Positions 17,074-26,729 are shown, counted from the first letter of the stretch. The stretch is 64,000 bases of DNA from Burkholderiales bacterium (GCA_016191525.1 JACPOK010000038.1:36973-100972); one strand, 5' to 3'. Made by a program: numbers and translations. Notes: generated by a model from the sequence alone, not told the origin.

Positions 17074-17904
17074 ATGCCGCCGCTGATCCATTCGTCCTTC
17101 TACCGCTTCACCCCGCTGCCACAGCCGCAGCAGGCAGCCGCCGTGTTGCGCGCTCTGGTGTCCGGGCCGGATGCGGGTGGCCTTGCGGGCAGCATCCTCG
17201 TCGCGCCCGAAGGCATCAACGGCATGCTGGCGGGTTCCGCGGCCGCCGTGGAGCGCGTGGAGCAGGCGCTGCAGCACGACGCGGCCTTCGCCGGCGCGTT
17301 CACCGGCATGGCGTTCAAGCACAGCGCGTGCACCACCCGGCCGTTCAACAGGATGACGGTGCATGTGCGCAAGGAGATCGTGCCGCTGGGCGTTGAGGGC
17401 GTGGATGCACGCATCACGGACACACAGGTCAGCCCGCTGGAATGGGGCGCGCTGATCAGGCGGCCCGATGTGGTGCTGCTGGACAACCGCAACAGCTTTG
17501 AATACCGGCTGGGGCACTTCTCGGGCGCCATCGATCCGCAGGTGGCCAACTTCCGCGACTTTCCCGCTTATGTGCGGGCCCACGCCGCCACATGGAAGGA
17601 GGAAGGCAAACGGGTGGCGATGTATTGCACCGGCGGCATCCGCTGCGAGAAAACCAGCGCGTGGATGCTGGGCCTGGGCATGCAGACGTACCAGCTGGAA
17701 GGCGGCATCCTCAACTACTTCCAGCAGGTGCCTGATGCTGCGCGCGACTGGCAGGGCGAGTGCTTCGTGTTCGACAACCGCGTCGCTCTGGACGCGGGCC
17801 TTCAGGAAACCGCGACCACCCACGAAGACGTGTACCAGGGTGAGCGCGACGGGCCGTGGCGGCTGCAGCGGGCCCTGCGGCTCGCGGCGGCGGGCGCGCA
17901 GTAG
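17074..17904 (+). CDS. trhO: tRNA uridine(34) hydroxylase, rhodanese-domain (TrhO/YceA)
   Basis: 276 residues, close to the family length. The N-terminal acylphosphatase-like domain (SILVAPEGINGMLAGSAAAVE, KHSACTTRPFNRMTVHVRKEIV) is followed by a rhodanese domain with catalytic C185 in YCTGGIRCEKT. TrhO hydroxylates U34 of certain tRNAs, using O2, to 5-hydroxyuridine. Start chosen at 17074 from alignment with the family start (MPPLIHSSFYRF). The pseudouridine synthase gene follows after 2 bp, so two RNA-modification enzymes form one unit. Confidence 0.92.
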   Translation: MPPLIHSSFYRFTPLPQPQQAAAVLRALVSGPDAGGLAGSILVAPEGINGMLAGSAAAVERVEQALQHDAAFAGAFTGMAFKHSACTTRPFNRMTVHVRKEIVPLGVEGVDARITDTQVSPLEWGALIRRPDVVLLDNRNSFEYRLGHFSGAIDPQVANFRDFPAYVRAHAATWKEEGKRVAMYCTGGIRCEKTSAWMLGLGMQTYQLEGGILNYFQQVPDAARDWQGECFVFDNRVALDAGLQETATTHEDVYQGERDGPWRLQRALRLAAAGAQ

Positions 17905-17906
17905 CC

Positions 17907-18809
17907 ATGCTGCCGGTGCGCAATGGGGTTGGTGCCAGCCAGGTGTCCCTGCCCGCCGGGCCGTGGACTTGCGTTCTTGATTTTTTGGTGGAGCGGTTCC
18001 CCGCCATCTCCGCGGCTGAGTGGGCAGGCCGCATTGAATCGGGTGACGTGGTGGACGCAGCCGGGCGCGCTGTCGCGGCGGCGCACCCTTATGTTCCGCA
18101 CGGCAAGCTGTACTACTACCGCACCGTTCCCAACGAAGCGCCCAATGCCGCGCAGGCCAGCGTGCTGTTCGAGGACGAGCACCTTGTGGTGGCCGACAAG
18201 CCGCACTTTTTGCCGGTGACGCCATCCGGCCAGTACCTGCAGGAAACACTGCTGGTGCGGTTGCGTCGCCAGATCGGGCTGCCCGAGCTGACGCCCCTGC
18301 ACCGCATCGACCGCGAAACCGCCGGCGTGGTGCTGTTCGCCAAGCAGCCGGCAACACGCGGTGCCTATCACGACCTCTTCGCCAACCGCCAGGTCGACAA
18401 GCATTACCAGGCCATCGCGCCGAGTGATGCGCGGCTGCAGTTTCCGCTCACGCGCAGCAGCACCCTGCTCCCCGCCGACCACTTCATGCAGATGCGCGAG
18501 GCCGATGTACCTGGCGCCAGGCCCAACGCGCAAACCGAAATCGAGCTGTTGGAAACGCGCGGCCCCTGGGCCCGCTACCGCCTGCGCCCCGCCACCGGCA
18601 AGCGGCACCAGCTGCGGGTGCACATGGCGGCACTGGGGCTGCCCATCCTGGGCGACCGCATCTACCCCGAGCTGATGGGGCATGGCGGCGACGAGCCGGC
18701 CAACCCGCTGCGGCTGCTGGCCGCCGGCATTACGTTTCGCGACCCCATCACGGGCGAGGCGCGCAGCTTCGCCAGCCGCCGGGAGCTGCACTTTCCGGCG
18801 GCGGGCTGA
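17907..18809 (+). CDS. RluA-family RNA pseudouridine synthase
   Basis: 300 residues. The catalytic motif HRIDRETAG contains D135; further family marks are EDEHLVVADKPHFLPV, VDKHYQAI and RLRPATGKRHQLRVHMAALGLPILGDRIYPE. The N-terminal part is a reduced S4-like region. It isomerises uridine in rRNA or tRNA; the site is unknown. Its ATG lies 2 bp after the trhO stop. Confidence 0.9.
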   Translation: MLPVRNGVGASQVSLPAGPWTCVLDFLVERFPAISAAEWAGRIESGDVVDAAGRAVAAAHPYVPHGKLYYYRTVPNEAPNAAQASVLFEDEHLVVADKPHFLPVTPSGQYLQETLLVRLRRQIGLPELTPLHRIDRETAGVVLFAKQPATRGAYHDLFANRQVDKHYQAIAPSDARLQFPLTRSSTLLPADHFMQMREADVPGARPNAQTEIELLETRGPWARYRLRPATGKRHQLRVHMAALGLPILGDRIYPELMGHGGDEPANPLRLLAAGITFRDPITGEARSFASRRELHFPAAG

Positions 18810-18821
18810 TCCCGCCCGTCT

Positions 18822-19967
18822 TCATGCCCGCAGCAGCTTGCCCAAGGGCTTGCCCCGCATGCCGTGAGGAAACAGCACGCGCGCCAGTTGCTCCTGATCC
18901 ACCGCGAAGCTTTCGGCGCACACCCCGGCGACCAGCGCGTCCAGTGCCAGCGTGGGCTTGAGGTCGCGGCCGTCGTGCAGGTTGGCGGGCGCAAGGCCGG
19001 GCCAATCGGCCACGATGCGGCCACCCTGTACGGCGCCGCCCGCCAGCATGGCCACGGCGCCGGTGCCGTGGTCGGTGCCACCCGTGCCGTTGGCCGCCAC
19101 CGTGCGGCCGAACTCGGTCGCCACCAGCACCACGGTTTGCGCCCACACGGAGCCCAGCCCTTCCTGCAGCGCTGCCACCAGGCTGTCCAGGCCCTTGAGC
19201 TGGGTGGCCAGGCGCGCGTTCTGCCCGCTGTGGGTGTCCCAGCCGTTGGTCTCGATCATCGCGACGCGCGGGCCGTCGCTACGGGCCAGGAAGCCCGCCG
19301 CCATGCGGCCCAGCGCGGCCGCATCCTGCCGGTTCGTGCCGCCGCCCGCGCCACCGGCCATGCCGCGCGCCTCGAGCACGGAAGACCAGAGCGCATGAAG
19401 CTGCCCGTCGGTGGCGTAGAGCTGCTCGACACGCGTCATCAGGTCTTCGTTGGGCTGCGGGAGCGCCGAAGCCGCATACGAAGTGACCTCGGCCGCGCCG
19501 CGCAGCGCCATGGGCACGCCGGGCGAGAAGGCCACCGCGGGCTTGCCGCCGCGCGGCAGCGTGCCCAGCAGCCGGTTCATCCAGCCGTCCTTGACCTGGT
19601 ACGGCGCGCTGCCGCCGGTCTCCAGCACGTTCTGCCCGTCGAAATGCGAACGGTCGCGGTAGGGCGAAGCCACGGCATGGAAGAAGCTGGCCTGGCCCGC
19701 GCCATAGAGGGCATGGAGATTGGCCAGCGACGGATGCAGGGCGAAGCTTCCGTCCAGCTTCAGCGCGGCCGCGCTGTCGATCGCAAGCGCGCCGCGCAGC
19801 CTGGCATAGGCCGGCTCCGCGTACGGAATGACGGTGTTGAGCCCATCCGCCGCGCCGCGCTGGATGATGAAGACAAACCGCCGCTCGGTGGCGGCCTGCG
19901 CGAACAGGATGCGAGGCGCGGCCAGCAGCGCGGTGGCTCCCAGGAAATTGCGTCGATCAAGGCTCAT
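18822..19967 (-). CDS. DUF1501 family, Tat-exported
   Basis: 381 residues. The N-terminus MSLDRRNFLGATALLAAPRILFAQA is a twin-arginine signal. The mature protein has the DUF1501 marks FVFIIQRGAADGLNTVIPYAEPAY, a WDTHSGQ motif and ATEFGRTVAANGTGGTDHGTG, resembling the alkaline-phosphatase/sulfatase fold. Function unknown. The DUF1800 gene ends 2 bp upstream; these two families nearly always occur as a pair. Confidence 0.9.
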   Translation of the reverse strand: MSLDRRNFLGATALLAAPRILFAQAATERRFVFIIQRGAADGLNTVIPYAEPAYARLRGALAIDSAAALKLDGSFALHPSLANLHALYGAGQASFFHAVASPYRDRSHFDGQNVLETGGSAPYQVKDGWMNRLLGTLPRGGKPAVAFSPGVPMALRGAAEVTSYAASALPQPNEDLMTRVEQLYATDGQLHALWSSVLEARGMAGGAGGGTNRQDAAALGRMAAGFLARSDGPRVAMIETNGWDTHSGQNARLATQLKGLDSLVAALQEGLGSVWAQTVVLVATEFGRTVAANGTGGTDHGTGAVAMLAGGAVQGGRIVADWPGLAPANLHDGRDLKPTLALDALVAGVCAESFAVDQEQLARVLFPHGMRGKPLGKLLRA

Positions 19968-19969
19968 GC

Positions 19970-21340
19970 TTATCTCCGGAGGAAATCGGGCGACACCAGC
20001 AACAGCGCCAGCGCCGTGCTGCCGCTTTCGGCTCGGGCGATCGCGCCGGCCGTGGCCTCGCCCAGCGCGTCGCCGGGCAACAGGCGTGGCGCAAGCGCAC
20101 GGGCGTCGATGGCCGTGCCCGCCTGGGTGGAAATGCGCTGCGCGGCCTCCACCCGCCGCAGCAGCGCGTCGGGCGCGGCCCAGGTGGCGGAGCCGTCGTC
20201 GTAGCCGGCGGGTGAGCCGGGCCGCCACACCGGCTGGCCCAGCTGGTTCATCAGGTTGGTTGCCTGCATCGGCGGCATCTCGCGGCGGCCCAGCGCGCGA
20301 TAGGTGGAGATCGCCCAGTCCCAGGGCGACTTGAACTTGCTGCCCCCGGCCTGCCATGCCTCCGGTGCCGCCACCAGCTCGCGGTACAGGCTGGGCAGGT
20401 CGCCACCGGTGCGCGTGAAGGTGGCCGCCAGCCGGTCCACCAGCCCGGGCGGCGGATCGTCGGCCACGAAATGGCGCGCGAGCTTTCGCGCGATGTGCCG
20501 CGCAGTTGCCGGTGACGCCACCAGGCTGTGCAGGATGTCGCGGGCCTGCTGCTCACCACCTTCGGCGTAGGTGCGGCCCAGCACCGTCCGGGCCCCGGGC
20601 TCGTGCAGGGCGGGCACGAAGCGGAAGGTCGCCGTGGCGCTGGCGACGCCTTCATCGGCGGGCAGTGTCCAGCCCGTCAGCGCGCGCGCGAATTCGGTCA
20701 CGTCTTGCTGCGTGTAGCCGCTGCGCACGCCCAGCGTGTGCAGTTCCAGGATTTCCCGCGCCAGGTTCTCATTGAGGCCGCGCCCGCGCGGCTGCTGCCG
20801 CTCTTGCGCCCGCGCGCCCGCGGGGCTTGCGGGGCCGATGGACTGCGCCTGGTCAAGGTAGAGAAGCATGCACGGATGCCGGACAACGGCGAGCAGCATG
20901 TCTTCGAAGCGGCCCAGCACGTTCGGGCGGATGGCGTCCGCCTCGAAGCCGCCGGCCAGGCCGATCACCAGGAGCTTGTCCACCGAGACCGCGAAATGGT
21001 TGGACCAGAAATGCACCAGCCGCTCGACGAAGGGCGTGGGCGTCTGCAGCGCGCTGGTGGCGCGGGCACCGGCCGCGGCCACGTACTCTTCGCGGCCCTT
21101 GCGCAGGTAGGCCTCGCGGATACCGGCACGCTGGCCTTCGGGCGCCTGCCGCGCCGCGCGTTGCTGCGCGAGCCAGACATCCACCAGGGCCGGCGTTCGC
21201 GACGCCGCGCTCCAGGGCACGGGCAGCGCCTCGTACTTGTCCAGCTGCGACAGCAGCCAGCGCTGCGGGTCGGCCGGCGCCGGCTCGTCGGGCCTGGCGC
21301 CGAGACCGAAACGGTTCAGGGCAATTGCTGGGGCATTCAT
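19970..21340 (-). CDS. DUF1800 family protein
   Basis: 456 residues from ATG at 21340; a TTG at 21361 would add 7 residues, and neither has a good ribosome site. Family marks: IALNRFGLGARPDEP, ERLVHFWSNHFAVSVDK, NENLAREILELHTLGV, GYTQQDVTEFARALTGWT and ARHIARKLARHFVADDPP. DUF1800 proteins are large helical proteins of unknown function, partnered with DUF1501. Confidence 0.9.
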   Translation of the reverse strand: MNAPAIALNRFGLGARPDEPAPADPQRWLLSQLDKYEALPVPWSAASRTPALVDVWLAQQRAARQAPEGQRAGIREAYLRKGREEYVAAAGARATSALQTPTPFVERLVHFWSNHFAVSVDKLLVIGLAGGFEADAIRPNVLGRFEDMLLAVVRHPCMLLYLDQAQSIGPASPAGARAQERQQPRGRGLNENLAREILELHTLGVRSGYTQQDVTEFARALTGWTLPADEGVASATATFRFVPALHEPGARTVLGRTYAEGGEQQARDILHSLVASPATARHIARKLARHFVADDPPPGLVDRLAATFTRTGGDLPSLYRELVAAPEAWQAGGSKFKSPWDWAISTYRALGRREMPPMQATNLMNQLGQPVWRPGSPAGYDDGSATWAAPDALLRRVEAAQRISTQAGTAIDARALAPRLLPGDALGEATAGAIARAESGSTALALLLVSPDFLRR

Positions 21341-21419
21341 GTGTGCAATTTTCACGCTCAAAACCTCAACGCGGCGTTTCCCGGCGGTGTCCAGCGTGTA
21401 AAGCCCTGGAACTCATGAA

Positions 21420-22445
21420 CTAGTTGAACACCTTGTCGAAGAAGGCCGGCAGCTCGCCCTGCAGCTGGCCCAGGTAAGCAGCGCGGTCAAAGCCGGGCGG
21501 GTTGGCTGAGATGTCGCCGTCTTCAGACGGGATGGGCGTGCTGGCCGAATCGGAAAACGCGAAGTGCCAGGCATTGGGCACGCGGTGCATCTCAACACCC
21601 GGCACATTGGCGGCCACCCATTCGGCATGAAAGCGCGGCACCAGGAAGCGGTCCAGCTGCGCTTCGTACACGGCAACCGGAATGCGGATCTGCGCCAGCG
21701 AAGCGGCGCTGAACACGGCTCCCATTGGCGCCATGGCTACCACGGCCCTGACACGCGCATCGGCCAAAGGCGGGATGGGCGGCACCGCTCCATTGCTCGC
21801 GGCCGGCGGAGGCGCTCCGCGCGTGCCGCAAAAGATCGGATCCTGGGCTCGCTCGGCGTCGCAGTGCGCGTCGAAGCGCCCCGGCTCGGGCCGGGCACCC
21901 GCCAGCGCCAGCACGGTGTAGCCGCCTGCCGAGTGGCCCACGGCGCCGACGCGCGGCCCCTTGGCGTCGCTGGCGATGCGGTCTTTCCATTCGGGGTCTT
22001 GCAGCACGGCGTCGATCACACGGGAAGCCTGCTGCGGCCGCGCGGTGGCATAGCTCTCCATGCTGGTCTGGCGCAACGAGCGGTCCTGCCAGTTGTCGCC
22101 GGGGTGGCGCAGTGCGGCCACCAGGTAGCCGTTTTGCGCCAGCGCTTCGGCCAGGCTGCTGTGGCCCAGTTCGGTGCCGCCGGTGCCATGGCTCAGGAGG
22201 ATCAAGCCCTTGACCTTGGCCTCCGGCGCGGCCTGCATCGCCACGTTGGCCTTGAACGGCCCCATGGGAATGATGCGCGCGGGTGCCTGCGTGGGGTAGT
22301 ACAGCAGGGCCACGATGGGCGCGGCGCCGGCGGCGTTGCCGGGAATGGTGATCTGGCGCATGCCGGCCTGCGAGGCCATGGCCTGGACCGTGGTCAGCAG
22401 CAGGCCGCAAAGGATGAGGGGGATGTGGCGCGGTGAGAAGGACAT
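21420..22445 (-). CDS. secreted alpha/beta hydrolase (dienelactone-hydrolase/PAF-AH-like)
   Basis: 341 residues. A signal peptide (MSFSPRHIPLILCGLLLTTVQAMASQA) is followed by strand ALLYYPTQAPA, oxyanion loop LLSHGTGGTELGHSS and nucleophile S172 in VGHSAGGYTVLALAG. The catalytic His probably lies in MHRVPNAWHFAFSD. Periplasmic esterase or lipase with unknown substrate. The frame is open upstream, but the ATG at 22445 starts the signal peptide. Confidence 0.85.
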   Translation of the reverse strand: MSFSPRHIPLILCGLLLTTVQAMASQAGMRQITIPGNAAGAAPIVALLYYPTQAPARIIPMGPFKANVAMQAAPEAKVKGLILLSHGTGGTELGHSSLAEALAQNGYLVAALRHPGDNWQDRSLRQTSMESYATARPQQASRVIDAVLQDPEWKDRIASDAKGPRVGAVGHSAGGYTVLALAGARPEPGRFDAHCDAERAQDPIFCGTRGAPPPAASNGAVPPIPPLADARVRAVVAMAPMGAVFSAASLAQIRIPVAVYEAQLDRFLVPRFHAEWVAANVPGVEMHRVPNAWHFAFSDSASTPIPSEDGDISANPPGFDRAAYLGQLQGELPAFFDKVFN

Positions 22446-22587
22446 GGTGGGCTCCGTTGGTGTCGCAAGGCTTGCAACTGGAGCCGATGGTGCGGCGCGG
22501 GGCGCCGCGAGGGCAGTGGATTGCGACGGAATGCCGGGAGGTGGCGCGAGATGCGGTTTAGGGCGGGTGAAAGTGACGCAGCCGCCA

Positions 22588-23784
22588 TCAACCCAGCTGC
22601 CGCGCCGCCGCATCCATCCGCCGGCACGCCTCCTTCAGCTGCTCCAGCGAAGTCGCAAAAGAAATGCGGAAGTACGGCGACAGGCCGTAGCCGGCGCCCT
22701 CGGGCACGGCGACGCCTTGCTCCAGCAGGTACGCGGCGGCGTCCGCATCGGTCGCCAGCACCTGCCCACCGGGCGTGCGCCGCCCTATCCAGCCCGCGCA
22801 CGAGATGTAGATGTAGAACGCGCCATCGGGCCGGGTGCATGACAGGCCCGGGATCGCGTCCAGCAGCGGCAACAGCGTGTCGCGCCGCAGCTGGAACTCC
22901 GCGCAGCGCTGCGCGACCAGGTCCTGCGGGCCGTTGAGCGCGGCCACGGCGGCGGCCTGGCTGATCGACGAAGGGTTCAGCGAGTTTTGCGACTGCATGC
23001 GCGCCATCGCGCGGATCAGGCTGGCCGGGCCGGCGCCGTAGCCCAGGCGCCACCCGGTCATGGCATAGGTCTTGGATGCGCCGTTCACCACCAGCGTGCG
23101 CTCGGCCAGCTGCGGCGCGGCTTCGGCGAAGGAGACGAAGCGTTGCCCGTCGAACACGATGTGCTCGTACATGTCGTCGGTCAGGATCCACACATGCGGA
23201 TGGCGTTCCAGCACGGCAGCCAGCTCACACAGTTCATCGCGCGAATACACGGCGCCGGAAGGATTGGAGGGTGAGTTGAGCATCAGCCACTTGGTGCGCG
23301 GTGTGATGGCGGCATCCAGCTGGGCGGGCGTGATCTTGAACCGATTCTCGGGCCCGGTGGGAATCCACACGGGCACGCCCTCGGCGAACTCCGTCATGAT
23401 CGCGTACGCCACCCACGAGGGCGCGGGGATGATGACTTCATCGCCCGCGTCGACAGTCGCCATCAAGGCGTTGTAGAGCACCTGCTTGCCACCGGCGCTG
23501 GCGGAAATGTTTTCCGGCCTGAAAGTCAGCCGGTTCTCGCGCTGGAACTTGGCGACGATGGCCTCTTTCAGTTCCGGCGTGCCGTCCACAGGGGTGTAGC
23601 GGGTCTGGCCTTCGCGCATGGCGCGGTGCGCCGCTTCGATCACATGGTCGGGTGTCGCGAAATCGGGTTCGCCCTGCGACAGACCGATGATGTCCACCCC
23701 CGCCGCGCGCAATTCGCGCGTGCGCTGCGCGGATGCCGCCGAGGCCGAGATCCGGGCGCGGGCAACGCGTGCTGAAAGAAACAT
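22588..23784 (-). CDS. class I/II pyridoxal-phosphate aminotransferase (aspartate-type)
   Basis: 398 residues. PLP lysine K238 in NGASKTYAMTGWRLGYG; other marks are LSQGEPDFATPDHV, NSPSNPSGAVYSRDEL, DDMYEHIVFD and PDGAFYIYI. Subgroup I-alpha, typical of aspartate or aromatic transaminases. Its ATG overlaps the stop of the Bug receptor gene (TGATG), so the two are translationally coupled. Such coupling suggests it processes whatever acid the receptor binds, though this is inference. Confidence 0.9.
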   Translation of the reverse strand: MFLSARVARARISASAASAQRTRELRAAGVDIIGLSQGEPDFATPDHVIEAAHRAMREGQTRYTPVDGTPELKEAIVAKFQRENRLTFRPENISASAGGKQVLYNALMATVDAGDEVIIPAPSWVAYAIMTEFAEGVPVWIPTGPENRFKITPAQLDAAITPRTKWLMLNSPSNPSGAVYSRDELCELAAVLERHPHVWILTDDMYEHIVFDGQRFVSFAEAAPQLAERTLVVNGASKTYAMTGWRLGYGAGPASLIRAMARMQSQNSLNPSSISQAAAVAALNGPQDLVAQRCAEFQLRRDTLLPLLDAIPGLSCTRPDGAFYIYISCAGWIGRRTPGGQVLATDADAAAYLLEQGVAVPEGAGYGLSPYFRISFATSLEQLKEACRRMDAAARQLG

Positions 23785-24758
23785 CAATTCACCACGATAG
23801 CGGCGTCGCGCACCACCTTGGTCCACTTCTGCCGCTCGCGGCCGATGTGCTCGCTGAACGCTTCGGGCGTGCCGCCCACCGCCTCGGCGCCCTGCTCCGC
23901 CAGCTTCTGCTTCATCTCGGGGTTGGCCAGGATGGCGTTGATCTCGCGATTGAGCCGGGCCACCACGTCAGGCGGCGTTGCGGCCGGCACGGCGATGCCG
24001 CTCCACGACAGCGATTCGTAGCCCGGCACACCCGCTTCAGCGACCGTCTTCACATCCGGCAGCGCCGGCGTGCGCCGCAGGCCTGTGACGGCCAGCACCC
24101 GCACGTTGCCCGACTTGATCTGGCCCACGGCGCCCGGCATGTTCTCGAACATCATCGAGACGCGGCCGGAAATCACGTCGGGCATGGCCTGGCCGCTGCC
24201 CTTGTAGGGAATGTGCAGCAGCTCGGTGCCCGTCATCAGCCGGAACAGCTCGGCCGACATGTGCGTGGACGAGCCGGAGCCCGACGAGGCGAACGACACC
24301 CTGCCCGGCGCCGCCTTCGCCGCCGCGATAACGTCGCCCGCGCTCTTGAACGGCGAATCGGCGGGCACGATCAGCACGTTGGTGATCGAGGCGATGTAGA
24401 TCACCGGCTTCAGGTCCTTCTCGGCGTCGAAGCTCAGGCTCTTGTACATGGCGTTGTTGATCGCCATGACGCCGGTGGTGGCCATCAACAGCGTGTAGCC
24501 GTCGGGCGGCGCCTTCGCCACGGCATCGGCGCCGATGTTGCCGCCGGCGCCGGGGCGGTTGTCAACGACGACGGGCTGGCCCAGGGCAGTGGCGAGCCGG
24601 TCGCCGACCAGCCGCGCGAAGATGTCGGTGGACCCACCGGGCGCGAACGGCACCACGATGCGCAGCCCGCGCGACGGCCATGCTTGCGCGTGGGCGCCGG
24701 GAAGCGATGCGCCGAAAAGGGCGATGCCTGTGAGCGCCGCGAGAAGTCTTGCACGCAT
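23784..24758 (-). CDS. Bug/TctC-family periplasmic receptor 1
   Basis: 324 residues. Signal peptide (MRARLLAALTGIALFGASLPGAHA), then the Bug pattern WPSRGLRIVVPFAPGGSTDIFARLV, VVDNRPGAGGNIGADAVAKA, SYGxA-like FASSGSGSSTHMSAELF and HIPYKGSGQAMPDV. These two-lobed proteins bind carboxylic acids for tripartite tricarboxylate transporters or act as sensors. No TctA/TctB is adjacent. It overlaps the aminotransferase gene. Confidence 0.93.
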   Translation of the reverse strand: MRARLLAALTGIALFGASLPGAHAQAWPSRGLRIVVPFAPGGSTDIFARLVGDRLATALGQPVVVDNRPGAGGNIGADAVAKAPPDGYTLLMATTGVMAINNAMYKSLSFDAEKDLKPVIYIASITNVLIVPADSPFKSAGDVIAAAKAAPGRVSFASSGSGSSTHMSAELFRLMTGTELLHIPYKGSGQAMPDVISGRVSMMFENMPGAVGQIKSGNVRVLAVTGLRRTPALPDVKTVAEAGVPGYESLSWSGIAVPAATPPDVVARLNREINAILANPEMKQKLAEQGAEAVGGTPEAFSEHIGRERQKWTKVVRDAAIVVN

Positions 24759-24810
24759 ACGGGGTACTCCTGGGTCGGTTAGTCAGGCTGAGTATCACGC
24801 GAATCGCTGC

Positions 24811-26580
24811 TTACTGCAGCTTCGCCTTGATCCACTCGTCCACCACCCGCTCCAGCAAATCCAGTGGCAACTGGCCCTGGTCGAGCACGGCCATGTGGAA
24901 CTGGCGGATGTCAAAGTGCGGGCCCAGGGCGCGCTGCGCCTTGTCGCGCAGCTCAAGGAATTTCAGCTGGCCGATCATGTAGGTCAGCGCCTGGGCGGGC
25001 TGCGAGATGTAGCGGTCCACCTCCCACTCCACGCGGTTCAACTCCATGCCGGTGGCGGCAACCATGTAGTCGATGGCCTGCTGGCGCGTCCAGCCCCTGG
25101 CGTGGATGCCGGTGTCCACCACCAGGCGCGCGGCGCGCCAGGCCTGATTGGTCTGGAAGCCGAAGCGGCTGTACGGGTCCTTGTACAGGCCCAGCTCGGG
25201 CCCCAGCGTTTCCGCATACAGGCCCCAGCCTTCGGCGTACACCGCGAAGCCGCCGCTGCGGCGGAACATGGGCATGTCGGCCAGCTCGGAGGCGCGCGCG
25301 AACTGCAGGTGGTGGCCGGGCACGGCTTCGTGCAGCGCGATGGCTTCCATGCCCCAGGCGGGGCGCACCGCGAAGGCCAGCGCGTTGGCGTTGAACCAGC
25401 CGGGCCGCGTGCCGTCCAGCGACGGGCCGTTGTACGACTCCACCGCGCCCACGCCCAGGAATTCGGGAATCGCGCGCACGCCCACCGGCGCGCGCGGCAG
25501 CTGGGCAAAAAGGCGCGGCAGCTCCGGCTCCACCCGCTTGATGATGTCGCGGTAGCCGGCCAGCACCTCTTCGCCGCTGCGCTTGAAAAAACGCGGGTCG
25601 GTGTTCAGGTATTTGATGAAGGCGGGCATGTCGCCGGCAAAACCGGTTTCGCGGCGCACCGCTTCCATGCCCTGCTGCGCCGTGGCCACCTGCGCCAGGC
25701 CGATGGCGTGGATGGCGTCGGCGCTCAAATCGGTGGTGGTCTGGTTGCGCACCATCACCTCGTACACCTTCAGGCCGCCGGGATAGCGCGAGAGGCCGCC
25801 TTCGTCGGGCGCCTTGGGGCGGTAGTCGGTGGCCACGAAGTCGCGCAGGCGCTGCACGGCGGGCAGCACCTGCTGGTCCACCGCGGCGGCGCCTTCGCGG
25901 CGCAGCGCGTCGCGTGCGGGCTGCGCGATGCCCGTGCCCAGCCGGGTGAACGGCTCAAAGTACATGCTGGCCTCGCCCCGCGCGGCCAGCTGCGTATCCA
26001 GCTGCTGCAGCACCACATCCAGCACCCGGCGCGGCGGCACCCAGCCCAGCGCCATGCCGGCACGCAGGTTGGTGATCTCCTGCTCCACGCGCAGCGGGTA
26101 CGCGGCCATGCGCGCCAGCACCTGGCGGGCCTGCGCCTCGGTCGCGGTGGGCGAGCTGCGCAGCAGGCTGCTGAACGAAGCCTGGAAGGGCCATGGCGAA
26201 GCGTCCACCGTCATCGACTCGAAGCCGGTGAAGCCTTCCATCGCCTGCGAAGCCTGGAACTGGCGCGTGAGGATTTCCACCGACAGCCGGTCTTGCGCGT
26301 CCAGCTGCGCCATCGGCAGCGCCGCCAGCCGCGCCAGCATCTCGCGCGACAGCCCGTACCAGCGCGTGCGCCCGGCCAGCGAACCGTCGTTCAGCTTGTC
26401 GCCGAAGCGGTTGTCGCCGCGGTAGGTGGCCCACTCGGGGTACATCACGGCGGTGCGCGACCAGTACTCGTCGAAGAGGGCTTTGGCCGGGGACGGCTGC
26501 GGGGCCTGCGCCCACAGCGGCGGCGCCATCGCGACGAGCAGGCCCGCCGCGAAGACACAGGTGCGAAGAGCGCTTTTCAT
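24811..26580 (-). CDS. DUF885 family exported metallopeptidase-like protein
   Basis: 589 residues. Signal peptide (MKSALRTCVFAAGLLVAMAPPLWAQA) followed by the all-helical DUF885 fold. The metal site is visible: H417-E418 and H423/H424 in ALHEAVPGHHLQFAR, with E450 in YAEGWGLYAE. The HExxxGHH arrangement is the family's zinc motif. Probably a periplasmic carboxypeptidase or dipeptidase; the substrate is unknown. Confidence 0.88.
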   Translation of the reverse strand: MKSALRTCVFAAGLLVAMAPPLWAQAPQPSPAKALFDEYWSRTAVMYPEWATYRGDNRFGDKLNDGSLAGRTRWYGLSREMLARLAALPMAQLDAQDRLSVEILTRQFQASQAMEGFTGFESMTVDASPWPFQASFSSLLRSSPTATEAQARQVLARMAAYPLRVEQEITNLRAGMALGWVPPRRVLDVVLQQLDTQLAARGEASMYFEPFTRLGTGIAQPARDALRREGAAAVDQQVLPAVQRLRDFVATDYRPKAPDEGGLSRYPGGLKVYEVMVRNQTTTDLSADAIHAIGLAQVATAQQGMEAVRRETGFAGDMPAFIKYLNTDPRFFKRSGEEVLAGYRDIIKRVEPELPRLFAQLPRAPVGVRAIPEFLGVGAVESYNGPSLDGTRPGWFNANALAFAVRPAWGMEAIALHEAVPGHHLQFARASELADMPMFRRSGGFAVYAEGWGLYAETLGPELGLYKDPYSRFGFQTNQAWRAARLVVDTGIHARGWTRQQAIDYMVAATGMELNRVEWEVDRYISQPAQALTYMIGQLKFLELRDKAQRALGPHFDIRQFHMAVLDQGQLPLDLLERVVDEWIKAKLQ

Positions 26581-26617
26581 CGTGGCGATGATAAGCGCGC
26601 CATGCTGCGGTCGTGCG

Positions 26618-26690
26618 GCTTTACGCAGGTTCCATGCGCCTCCTGGCAGCTTTTCGGGCTGCAGGCCGCATGGGGACTGCATGAGAGCCT
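26618..26690. repeat. dispersed palindromic repeat, copy 4 (both arms)
   Basis: Contains TTACGCAGGTTCCATGCG and, after a 20-25 bp spacer with TTCGGGCTGCAGG, the opposite arm CCGCATGGGGACTGCATG. It aligns with 4597-4645 in the same orientation and shows that the unit is a long imperfect hairpin. Confidence 0.6.
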
Positions 26691-26699
26691 CGCGGGTGG

Positions 26700-26720
26700 A
26701 TTCCGGGTCGAGCCCGGAAT
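26700..26720. terminator. perfect hairpin after the catabolic operon
   Basis: ATTCCGGG (26700-26707) pairs with CCCGGAAT (26713-26720) around TCGAG. It lies 10 bp past the last gene of the leftward operon. This sequence type is also a common dispersed repeat in proteobacteria, so it may be both a repeat and a transcription stop. No T-run follows. Confidence 0.5.
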
Positions 26721-26729
26721 GACAGCATT

